Positions 8,456 to 15,331 of a stretch of 34,461 nucleotides of DNA are shown in pieces. The notes beneath the pieces are model-generated. The model ran no database searches, was not told where the DNA came from, and saw nothing but the letters and a program-made list of their open reading frames with translations. The stretch's first letter is position 1; each line of letters begins with the position of its first letter. Source of the stretch: Clostridia bacterium (GTDB lineage Bacteria; Bacillota; Clostridia; Christensenellales; Aristaeellaceae); assembly GCA_017433405.1 (NCBI GenBank), contig JAFRHH010000091.1, positions 1 through 34,461 on the forward strand, written 5' to 3'. A program made the position numbers and the translations under genes.

Positions 8456-8525
8456 GGGGTTTTGTCATTTTTTTGTTCTATTTTTGACATTTAATCTATT
8501 TGTAATCCTTTATTTTTCAATAGTT

Positions 8526-8542
8526 TAGCCTATAATAGGCTA
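8526..8542. repeat. 17-bp palindrome in the divergent promoter region
   Basis: TAGCCTATAATAGGCTA is an inverted repeat with 8-bp arms and one central base, lying between the two divergent promoters. It differs from the TGAAA-type operators, so it may bind a second regulator. The core TATAAT also resembles a -10 box. Confidence 0.5.
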
Positions 8543-8565
8543 TTGAACCTTTTTCCGCGTATCTC

Positions 8566-8605
8566 TTGACAATTTTTCATGAAACAGCTATAATATTTCA
8601 TGAAA
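8566..8605 (+). promoter_or_regulatory. Promoter and twin operators of the LacI gene
   Basis: TTGACA (8566-8571), a 17-base spacer and TATAAT (8589-8594) form a perfect consensus promoter. TTTCATGAAA palindromes occur in the spacer (8575-8584) and directly after the -10 (8596-8605), with centres 21 bp apart. A repressor bound there would block polymerase, so autorepression by the LacI protein is likely. Confidence 0.8.
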
Positions 8606-8629
8606 CAAGCGGAAAGGAGGGGATTCCCC

Positions 8630-9673
8630 CTGGCCAGAGAATCGAGCAGTCCCACCATGGCGGATGTCGCCCGGGAGGCCGGTGTCGCCCTTGGGACAGT
8701 TTCCCGCGTGGTGAACGGGCAGCCCGTGGGCAAGGAATACCGGAAAAAGGTCGAGGATGCCATCGCCCGCCTGGGGTACCGGTATAATTCCAGCGGCCGC
8801 GCCCTGCGGACGGACCGGACGAATTCCGTCGCTCTGATCATTCCCAATACGATCAATCCCTATTTCGCCTCCCTGGTGCATCATATCAACATCGAGCTGG
8901 AGAAGCGGGGCCGGCGAGGGCTTCTATGGCTGACTGAATATAATCAGAAGCGGGAGAACGAGGTCATCTCCATGGCGCTGCAGAACCGGGTCGACGGGAT
9001 TATCGCCCTCACCTATAACCCGGATCTGGTCATTCCTGACAGCATTCCCTTCGTGACCATCGACAGGTTCTTCTCCGTCTCCGTGCCCTGCGTCGCCTCG
9101 GACAACTTCGGCGGCGGCTGGCTGGCAGCGAACCGGCTGGCGGAGCTGGGGTGCAAAAAGCTTGCCTTCATGCGGATCGGGTCCACGCTGACCAACGAGC
9201 CCAGCAAGCGGAAGGAGGGCTTCGTCAGCGCCTGCGTGAAGCTGGGGCTTCCCTTTGAGATCATGACGCTGGAGGACGGGGCCCCGATGAGGGAGTTCGA
9301 GGATTTCCTTTCCGCCCACCAGCACGGGGGCCGGCTGGATTTCGACGGGCTGTTCTTCGGGACGGATTCCCTGGCCTGGCGGATGATTCAGGTGCTCCGG
9401 CGCATGGGCGTCCGGGTGCCGGAGGATGTTCAGGTCATCGGCTTCGACGGGATCCGCATGTTCGGGGATCAGTCGCTGATCGTCTCGACCATCGTCCAGC
9501 CGGTGCAGGAGATCGCCGAGGCCTGCGTCAGCACCCTGCTGTCGCGTCATCTCTCCGGCGTGCCCTCCCTGATCTGCCTGCCGGTGCATTATGAATACGG
9601 CGGAACCACCCTGGACCGGCCGGACGAAGGCAGCCCGGACCGGGAAGGCGACCCTTCCGACTCCGCCTGCTGA
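8630..9673 (+). CDS. LacI-family repressor of the fructoside locus
   Basis: A LacI/GalR regulator of about 347 residues. The N-terminal helix-turn-helix reads MADVAREAGVALGTVSRVVN, followed by the YNSSGRALRT hinge and a periplasmic-binding-protein-like sugar domain (SVALIIPNT through DGIRMFGD). The start is uncertain. The ATG at 8600 lies at the predicted transcription start, so it could only serve a leaderless mRNA. AGGAGG at 8615-8620 is placed to serve the CTG at 8630, which I chose, giving MARESSSPTMADVA. The ATG at 8657 is a third option but has no ribosome site. It is divergent from the importer and precedes the fructokinase. TGAAA-type palindromes next to both promoters are the probable operators, with a fructoside or fructose phosphate as the likely inducer. 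Confidence 0.9.
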   Translation: MARESSSPTMADVAREAGVALGTVSRVVNGQPVGKEYRKKVEDAIARLGYRYNSSGRALRTDRTNSVALIIPNTINPYFASLVHHINIELEKRGRRGLLWLTEYNQKRENEVISMALQNRVDGIIALTYNPDLVIPDSIPFVTIDRFFSVSVPCVASDNFGGGWLAANRLAELGCKKLAFMRIGSTLTNEPSKRKEGFVSACVKLGLPFEIMTLEDGAPMREFEDFLSAHQHGGRLDFDGLFFGTDSLAWRMIQVLRRMGVRVPEDVQVIGFDGIRMFGDQSLIVSTIVQPVQEIAEACVSTLLSRHLSGVPSLICLPVHYEYGGTTLDRPDEGSPDREGDPSDSAC

Positions 9674-9754
9674 ACCCGGAACCCGGAACCCGCAAGCAGG
9701 GCAAGGGTCGCCCGATGGCCGCGGGAAAGTGAAACAGGCATCCCAATTGAAAAA

Positions 9755-9762
9755 AAGCGCTT
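9755..9762. promoter_or_regulatory. Possible operator upstream of fructokinase
   Basis: AAGCGCTT, flanked by TTGAAAAA and TTGAAAAG, sits about 95 bases before the fructokinase start. It has the central CG of LacI/CcpA-type sites but only loosely matches the operators at 8.4-8.6 kb. No convincing separate promoter is visible in this 184-base gap. Confidence 0.3.
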
Positions 9763-9857
9763 GAAAAGGAAATGTGCTGCCGCGGCCGGACGGAAAACCG
9801 ATGGCGGCAGCCAAAGTCAGAATACAGCAATCCGTTTGAATGAAGGAGGCAAATCCC

Positions 9858-10838
9858 ATGTTTGACGTTGTAGCCCTCGGTGAATTGCTCATTGACTTCG
9901 CACCCCATTCCGTCAGCGAGACGGGATACCCCGTCCTGGCCGCCAACCCCGGCGGGGCACCCGGCAATTTCCTGGCCGCCCTGAACCGCTACGGCTGCCG
10001 GACCGCCATGATCGGCAAGGTTGGGGACGATATGTTCGGCCGCCTGCTGATCGGAACCCTGAAGGAGGCGGGGATCGAGACCCGCGGCGTCATTGCCGAT
10101 CCGGATCAGTTTACGACCCTGGCCTTCGTGTCCCTCGACGAGACGGGAAACCGGGACTTCAGCTTCGCCCGCAAGCCCGGCGCGGATACCTGCCTGCGCC
10201 CGGAGGAGGTGGACGAGGAGCTGATCCTGGGAGCAAAGGTCTTCCACTTCGGCACCCTGTCCCTGACGGACGAGCCCGCCGCCTCCGCGACCCGGAGGGC
10301 TGTCAGCCTCGCAAAGGAAAACGGGCTGCTGATCTCCCTGGATCCCAACCTGCGCAAGCCCCTCTGGCGGAGCGAGGCGGAGGCGAAGGCCGCCATGGAA
10401 TGGAGCCTTCATCAGGCGGATATCGTCAAGATCAGCGACGAGGAGATCGACTTCCTCTGGGGCCTCTCCCCGGAGGCCGGGGCGGAAAAGCTCCTGAAGG
10501 AATTCGGCGTTTCCCTGGTCTATGTGACGCTGGGGCCGAAGGGCTGCTATGCCCGGAACGCCTCCGCCTGCGTCATGGTGAAAAGCCCCTCCGGCATCCA
10601 TGTGGTGGACACCACCGGCGCCGGCGATATCTTCGGCGGCAGTGCCATGAGCCAGTTCCTGAAATGCGGAAAAGCCCCCTCCGCCCTGACGCAAAAGGAG
10701 CTTGAATCCATCGTGACCTTCGCCTGCACCGCCGCCAGCCTCTCGACCCAGACCCGGGGCGGCATCACCAGCGTCCCCTCCCCGGAGGCGGTTCTCGCGA
10801 AAATATCCGAGATCGCGTCATCGGGAGCGGGTACATAA
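9858..10838 (+). CDS. Fructokinase, PfkB carbohydrate kinase family
   Basis: A 326-residue ribokinase-fold sugar kinase. The N-terminal MFDVVALGELLIDFAP and the GGAPGNFLAALNRYG substrate-binding region match bacterial fructokinases. The C-terminal PfkB signature DTTGAGDIFGGSAM supplies the anion hole and the catalytic Asp. It would phosphorylate the free fructose released by the GH32 enzyme to fructose-6-phosphate in the cytoplasm. The ATG at 9858 has AAGGAGG about 8 bases upstream. It follows the LacI gene in the same direction and is probably co-transcribed or co-regulated with it. Its length is normal for the family. Confidence 0.93.
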   Translation: MFDVVALGELLIDFAPHSVSETGYPVLAANPGGAPGNFLAALNRYGCRTAMIGKVGDDMFGRLLIGTLKEAGIETRGVIADPDQFTTLAFVSLDETGNRDFSFARKPGADTCLRPEEVDEELILGAKVFHFGTLSLTDEPAASATRRAVSLAKENGLLISLDPNLRKPLWRSEAEAKAAMEWSLHQADIVKISDEEIDFLWGLSPEAGAEKLLKEFGVSLVYVTLGPKGCYARNASACVMVKSPSGIHVVDTTGAGDIFGGSAMSQFLKCGKAPSALTQKELESIVTFACTAASLSTQTRGGITSVPSPEAVLAKISEIASSGAGT

Positions 10839-10893
10839 CCGTCATATCCTTTTCCGCATTTCTTGGCTTTTTTCAGTTCTTCTACAAACTTCG

Positions 10894-11149
10894 TTAATCT
10901 TCATAATGTCCCCGGCAGGAAGCAATCAGCAGTTTCCCGTCTTTAATGACAAAACACAAGGCGATTAGCCTTATCGATTCTCCTGCTCCAGCCAGGCCGA
11001 TATTTCAGCGGTTCGGACTTACCGATCCCCTGAAGGCCGTTCCGGTCAATATCCTTGATAAGATCATTGATCTTCTTCAACGTCTTCTTATCCTGGGACT
11101 GCCAGTACAAATATTCATCCCATGCCTCGTCAGACCATTCCTTCCGCAT
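10894..11149 (-). pseudogene. yoeB: YoeB/Txe-family toxin, frameshifted
   Basis: The frame from the ATG at 11149 encodes 68 residues that follow YoeB closely (SDEAWDEYLYWQSQDKKTLKKIN, then SEPLKYRPGWSRRI and ANRLVF), then hits a stop at 10943. Removing one T from the run of four (plus-strand AAAA, 10951-10954) restores the frame: RLVF continues as VIKDGKLLIASCRGHYED and stops at 10894. The lost tail contains the His-Tyr pair that YoeB ribosome-dependent mRNA interferases use in catalysis; the upstream catalytic Glu and Arg are present. As written the toxin should be inactive. A base-calling error in the homopolymer or ribosomal slippage are alternatives. GAGGAG at the end of the antitoxin gene serves as ribosome site, and the genes are 4 bases apart. 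Confidence 0.82.
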
Positions 11150-11153
11150 GCCA

Positions 11154-11399
11154 TTACTCCTCGATCAAATCGTGCTCATGCCCTTTACCGGCATAAAGCT
11201 GATCAAATGCCCGGTCCAACTTGGCAAGGTACTGTGAATTTCTGATCGCTTTTTCCATGAGATTAAACCGTTCAAGGCTAAGAATCACAACGTTTTTATT
11301 CGCCTTTCGGGTAACAATAACTGTCTCACCGGCTTCAGATGCCAGATCGCAATAATCTTTCAGGTTGTTCCTGACATCTTTATAATTTGTGGCTACCAT
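11154..11399 (-). CDS. yefM: YefM/Phd-family antitoxin
   Basis: An 81-residue antitoxin starting MVATNYKDVRNNLKDYCD. The N-terminal Phd/YefM DNA-binding fold includes ETVIVTRKANKNVVILSLERFN, and the charged C-terminal part would wrap and neutralise the toxin. It precedes the YoeB-like gene by four bases, as in the standard antitoxin-first operon. An ATG-in-frame extension to 11414 exists, but the start at 11399 matches the family better. A promoter and a TGTACA site lie upstream. The module is AT-richer than its neighbours, consistent with horizontal transfer. Confidence 0.85.
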   Translation of the reverse strand: MVATNYKDVRNNLKDYCDLASEAGETVIVTRKANKNVVILSLERFNLMEKAIRNSQYLAKLDRAFDQLYAGKGHEHDLIEE

Positions 11400-11434
11400 A
11401 CCACACACCCCCATGGCAATATTCTGTCATTTGT

Positions 11435-11463
11435 ATTGTACAGAATTCTGCTCCTGTCATCAA
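11435..11463 (-). promoter_or_regulatory. Promoter and operator of the antitoxin-toxin operon
   Basis: On the minus strand TTGATG (11458-11463), 17 bases, then TACAAT (11435-11440). CAGAATTCTG (11441-11450) is a palindrome in the spacer. TGTACA (11437-11442) overlaps the -10; from memory, TGTACA cores are the YefM-YoeB operator motif described in E. coli, so autoregulation is expected. Confidence 0.65.
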
Positions 11464-11487
11464 CGGCATTGGAAAGGGAAATCAAAA

Positions 11488-11510
11488 GATTCGCGGACAA
11501 AATCTGTTTC
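11488..11510 (-). repeat. Leader-like repeat, copy E (5' half only)
   Basis: In minus-strand sense this contains ACAGATTTTGTCCGCGAATC, the 5' half of the element at 25199-25275. The 3' half is absent. It lies just upstream of the antitoxin promoter and about 55 bases past the end of the permease-kinase gene. Confidence 0.6.
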
Positions 11511-11566
11511 GGATACTGGTTGACAGCGGGACTGCGCGGAACGAAAAGGATTGTCCCTCCGTTCCG

Positions 11567-14500
11567 CTATTCCTCCCCACAGATCAGCCGGGCCATGGTT
11601 TCGTACATGAGATCCGGGTCGATGGGCTTGGAGAGGTGGGCGTTCATGCCCGCCTCCAGGGACCGCTGGACATCCTCGTCGAAGACGTTCGCCGTCATGG
11701 CGATGATCGGAATGGTCTTCGCGTCCGGCCGGTCCATCGCCCGGATGGTCCGGGTGGCCTCCAGCCCGTCCATGACCGGCATCCGGACATCAATCAGGAT
11801 CGCGTCCCAGGTGCCCGCCGGCTGGGCGGAGAACATCAGGACGGCCTCGCTGCCGTTCTTCGCGCGGTCCGCCTCGATCTCCTCGAGCTCCAGCAGATCC
11901 TGGAGGATTTCCGCGTTCTGGTCCACGTCCTCCGCCATCAGGATCCGCCGGCCCGCCAGCTTCGCCGCCGGCCGCTCCGGCTCCGCGGCGGGCATCCGGC
12001 GCTCATGCCCCTCCCGCTTCTCCAGGGCGGCGTGGATTTTTTTAATCAGGGTTTCCGGATACAGGGGCTTGGCCAGGATGCCGTCCACGCCGGCCTCCGC
12101 CGCCTCCTGGTCGATGATCTCCCAGTTATAGCCCGTCAAAAGAAGGATGATCGTTCTTCCCCCGTCCCGGGCCCGAAGGCCCCGGGTCAGCTCCAGCCCG
12201 TTCAGATCGGGCATCTTGAAATCCGTAAACAGCAGGTCGTAGGGCTGCCCCTTCTCCAGGGCCTCCCGCAGCCGCTCCGCCGCCCGCGGGGCCGACCCCT
12301 CGCTGTCCGCCTGGACGCCGATGCTCTCGAGCACCAGCTTCGTATGCTCCCGGGCCACGTCGTCGTCGTCCACCACCAGGGCCCGGAGACCCTTTGGCAA
12401 GGTGATCTCCTGCTCCTGGGGCGCGATCCTGTCGGAAGCCCCCAGGGTCACCGTCACGGTAAAGACGGAGCCGATGCCCTTGCGGCTGGTCACCTCGATC
12501 GTGCCGCCCATCAGCTCGACATAGTTCTTCGTAATCGCCATGCCCAGGCCGCTGCCGCCGTAGCGGTTCGTCGTCGTGGCATCCTCCTGGGAGAAGGGCT
12601 CGAAGATCTTCGGGATATATTCCTGATCCATGCCGACGCCGGTATCGGAGACGACGAAGCGCATCGTCCGCTTTTCCCCTTCCCCGCCAAGCTGCTCGAC
12701 GAGGAAGCTGACCTCCCCGGGGGCCTCCGTAAACTTGACGGCGTTCCCGAGGATGTTGATCAGCACCTGCTTGAGCTTCAGGTCGTCGCCGACGAAGAAC
12801 TCATCCGGCCGGCCGACGATCTGGCATTCGTACCGCAGGCCCTTGTCAGAGCACTGGCCGTTGATCATGACGTTAATCTGGTCCATAAATTCCCGGAAGG
12901 AGAAGGTCTCCTCCTTCAGATGCATGCGGCCGGACTCGATGCGGCTCATATCCAGGATATCGTTGATCAGCCCCAGCAGATGGCGGGCGCTGGTTCCGAT
13001 CTTCTCGAGATGCTCCCGGGTCTTCGGCGGCAGGTTCGGCTCCCGCAGGGCGATATTGTCCAGGCCGATAATGGCGTTCATCGGCGTCCGGATCTCGTGG
13101 CTCATATTGGACAGGAAGCTGGTCTTGGCCCGGCTGTTTTCCTCCGCCAGCGCCTTTTCCACCTCCGTCTGCCGCTCCCGCTTCTGGATCAGGGCGTTGA
13201 TGCTGAAGAGGATCAGCAGCGCTCCCACCACCAGGGCGAACTGGATCAGCAGGCTGACCAGCACCGAATCATCGATCCGGCCCAGCACATCCTGGAGATA
13301 GGCAAAGGTCGGCCGGGTCGCCCCGGTGGCCGTGTCCACCCCGGCCTTCGCCAGCTGTTCGCGGTAATAGGTCTGGATCGGCGTCACCGCTTCCTCGACG
13401 GAAGCGCTCAGCCGCTGCCGCATCCAGACGCTGGAGGTAAAGATAATCAGCCCCAGCAGCACGACCCAGGCCACGATCGACCGGCCGTAGCGGTGCTCCC
13501 TGTCATGGCTCAGCATCAGCCGGAATACGGCGAAGCCCAGGATGCTCCAGGCCGCCAGGATCAGGTAGGACTCCGTCGAAAGGGTCTTGACGGAGGTCAT
13601 ATTCGGAATCAGGAATTCCAGGGCATAAAGCAGGGAGAAAACGATGCCCGCCAGGCCTGTCGCCATGACCTTTCCGCATCGCTCCTCCCGGGCCAGCTTC
13701 CAGGCCGCCGCGGAGGCGAAGGCATAGGCGATGGTCGCCCCGACGGTGGTCACGTCGACGATCCAGCTGATGGCGGTCCGGCCCAGGAAGGGGAAGAACA
13801 CGGAGACCCCCAGGATCAGGAGAATCGCGTTCCGGGGCGCGCCGTCGGCGTTTTCCCGGCCCAGCCAGGCGGGCAGCAGCTCATCCTCCGAGAGCACCCG
13901 CAGAAGCCGGCTCAGGGCGACATAATGGCCGATCAGCCCCGTCAGGATGCCGCAGAGGGCGGCGTAGCCGAGGATCGCGGAGCCGACGCTCCCCAGGCTC
14001 TGCCAGGCGGCGAAGAAGACCGGCTGGGCCTCGATACCCTCGTAGCGGCCCAGGTTCGCCACGTATTCCGCCCAGGAGGCTTCTCCCGCCGGCCGGGCGG
14101 CCACCGCCAGCAGCGCCAGCAGGATATAGGCCAGAGCCGCCGCGATCAGCGCCAGGGCAAAGACGAGAAAATATTTCTTTCCGGAAAAGGCGGTCTCCCC
14201 CGCGGAATGGGAAACCGACTCAAAGCCCACATAGGCCCAGGGGGTCAGGGCAAAGATCGTAAAGACGCCCGCCAGGGGGCTGTGATCCGGGGAGAAGGCC
14301 GGCTGGAAGTTTTCCGGCCCGAGCCTTCCCGCTCCGGCGCCGATAAAGCCGACGATAACCGCCAGCAGCAGCCCGGCGGCGAACCAGATCTGGGCCTGCG
14401 CCGCCAGCCTCCGCTTCAGGCAGACCAGCGCCCCAAGCGCCAGGGAGGCCACCGCCAGCAGGATTTCGCCGAACCAGACCCGGAACCCGGCTATTTCATA

Positions 14501-14872
14501 GGTAAAGCCGAACTGGAAGGTGCTGCCCAGCAGCGTCCGGGCGATCAGCGGTAGCGCCGAGGCGTTGGCCCAGATGATCGCGATATAGGTCAGGATCAGG
14601 AACCAGGCGCTCAGGAAGCCGTGGTCATATCCGAAGCATTTCTTCGTATAGGTATAGACGCCGCCCCCGTCCGGGTACCGGTTCATCAGATAATGATAGT
14701 TCGCCCCGAGGATCATCATCACCAGCGCCCCGAGCCCCAGGCCGATGGCGGTGCCCAGCGGGCCCGCCACCGGCAGGAAGGTGGTTCCCGGCATGACGAA
14801 GGCGCCCCAGCCTACGCTGCACCCGAAGGCCAGCGCCCAGGCGCCCGCCAGGGAAAGATAGGATTTTCTCAT
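11567..14872 (-). CDS. APC amino-acid permease fused to hybrid histidine kinase with two receiver domains
   Basis: An 1101-residue fusion. Residues about 1-460 are an APC-superfamily amino-acid/polyamine permease: roughly twelve hydrophobic segments, with an N-terminal GWGAFVMPG in the helix-1 position and PWAYVGFESVS. An extra hydrophobic pair (about 468-485 and 535-562) brackets a presumably extracytoplasmic loop. Then come HisKA (SHEIRTPMN, His592), HATPase (DTGVGM, GGSGLGM), REC1 (phospho-acceptor Asp884 in FTDFKMPD) and REC2 (Asp1028 in LIDVRMPVMDG). The protein probably senses or transports an amino-acid-like ligand and feeds a phosphorelay, like the SLC5-type sensor kinase CbrA but with a different transporter fold. 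The ATG at 14872 has AGGAGG 14 bases upstream, somewhat far. A TTG/ATG extension would run through a palindromic repeat, so I reject it. It is the last gene of the operon with HPt, EAL and hybrid-kinase genes. Confidence 0.9.
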   Translation of the reverse strand: MRKSYLSLAGAWALAFGCSVGWGAFVMPGTTFLPVAGPLGTAIGLGLGALVMMILGANYHYLMNRYPDGGGVYTYTKKCFGYDHGFLSAWFLILTYIAIIWANASALPLIARTLLGSTFQFGFTYEIAGFRVWFGEILLAVASLALGALVCLKRRLAAQAQIWFAAGLLLAVIVGFIGAGAGRLGPENFQPAFSPDHSPLAGVFTIFALTPWAYVGFESVSHSAGETAFSGKKYFLVFALALIAAALAYILLALLAVAARPAGEASWAEYVANLGRYEGIEAQPVFFAAWQSLGSVGSAILGYAALCGILTGLIGHYVALSRLLRVLSEDELLPAWLGRENADGAPRNAILLILGVSVFFPFLGRTAISWIVDVTTVGATIAYAFASAAAWKLAREERCGKVMATGLAGIVFSLLYALEFLIPNMTSVKTLSTESYLILAAWSILGFAVFRLMLSHDREHRYGRSIVAWVVLLGLIIFTSSVWMRQRLSASVEEAVTPIQTYYREQLAKAGVDTATGATRPTFAYLQDVLGRIDDSVLVSLLIQFALVVGALLILFSINALIQKRERQTEVEKALAEENSRAKTSFLSNMSHEIRTPMNAIIGLDNIALREPNLPPKTREHLEKIGTSARHLLGLINDILDMSRIESGRMHLKEETFSFREFMDQINVMINGQCSDKGLRYECQIVGRPDEFFVGDDLKLKQVLINILGNAVKFTEAPGEVSFLVEQLGGEGEKRTMRFVVSDTGVGMDQEYIPKIFEPFSQEDATTTNRYGGSGLGMAITKNYVELMGGTIEVTSRKGIGSVFTVTVTLGASDRIAPQEQEITLPKGLRALVVDDDDVAREHTKLVLESIGVQADSEGSAPRAAERLREALEKGQPYDLLFTDFKMPDLNGLELTRGLRARDGGRTIILLLTGYNWEIIDQEAAEAGVDGILAKPLYPETLIKKIHAALEKREGHERRMPAAEPERPAAKLAGRRILMAEDVDQNAEILQDLLELEEIEADRAKNGSEAVLMFSAQPAGTWDAILIDVRMPVMDGLEATRTIRAMDRPDAKTIPIIAMTANVFDEDVQRSLEAGMNAHLSKPIDPDLMYETMARLICGEE

Positions 14873-14897
14873 GGTTTTATCCCAAGCCTCCTGTATC

Positions 14898-14926
14898 CGG
14901 AACGCGGGGACAGTCCCCATGTTCCG
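14898..14926. repeat. REP-like GGGGAC/GTCCCC palindrome
   Basis: A near-perfect 29-bp palindrome: CGGAAC and GTTCCG outer arms, GGGGAC and GTCCCC inner arms, one central A and a 2-base mismatch on each side. It lies between the HPt and permease-kinase genes inside the operon, where it could form an mRNA hairpin. It belongs to the repeat family also seen at 22.9, 31.3 and 33.5 kb. Confidence 0.7.
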
Positions 14927-14956
14927 CAAGCCTCCTGAACTGTCGTTTCTTCGAGC

Positions 14957-15331
14957 TTATGACGCGTTTTCGGCGTACCGCCGGATCCCCGCCACGGCGC
15001 GCCGGTACAGGTCTTCCGTCTCCCCGATCCGCTCCGCGACCTCCGCGTCCGTCAGCTTCCGGGGGTTTCCGGGCCGGAACTCCTCCGTCAGCTCCGAGGC
15101 CAGGGCGGCGATGGCCGCCAGCCCCAGATTGGCGCAGATCCCCTTGACCGCGTGGGCGCTTTCGAAGATTTTCGCCCCGTCGGGGGCGGTCCGCTGGGCC
15201 AGTAGCTCGCTCATGACGTCGCTTTCCGCGAATTTCCGGATGTGCTTGTCGATCAGCCGGTCGATCCGCAGCACCCGCTGAGCCTGCTCATAGCTTCCGC
15301 CGATTTCCCGATACAGCTCCTGCAGGGTCAT
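14957..15331 (-). CDS. HPt phosphotransfer protein
   Basis: A 124-residue, mostly helical stand-alone HPt domain. SAHAVKGICANLGL carries the phospho-accepting histidine (His60) in the usual H-x-[IVL]-K-G context. Its role would be to shuttle phosphate between receiver domains of the two hybrid kinases and the output regulator encoded next to it. Its ATG overlaps the stop of the EAL gene (ATGA), so translation is coupled. Having a dedicated HPt in the operon makes a complete His-Asp-His-Asp relay likely. Confidence 0.92.
   Translation of the reverse strand: MTLQELYREIGGSYEQAQRVLRIDRLIDKHIRKFAESDVMSELLAQRTAPDGAKIFESAHAVKGICANLGLAAIAALASELTEEFRPGNPRKLTDAEVAERIGETEDLYRRAVAGIRRYAENAS

Noticed and set aside
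11387-14554. Plus-strand open frame of 1055 codons
   Set aside because: Antisense to the permease-kinase fusion, whose domains are unambiguous; the product is Arg/Gln/Gly-rich low-information sequence.
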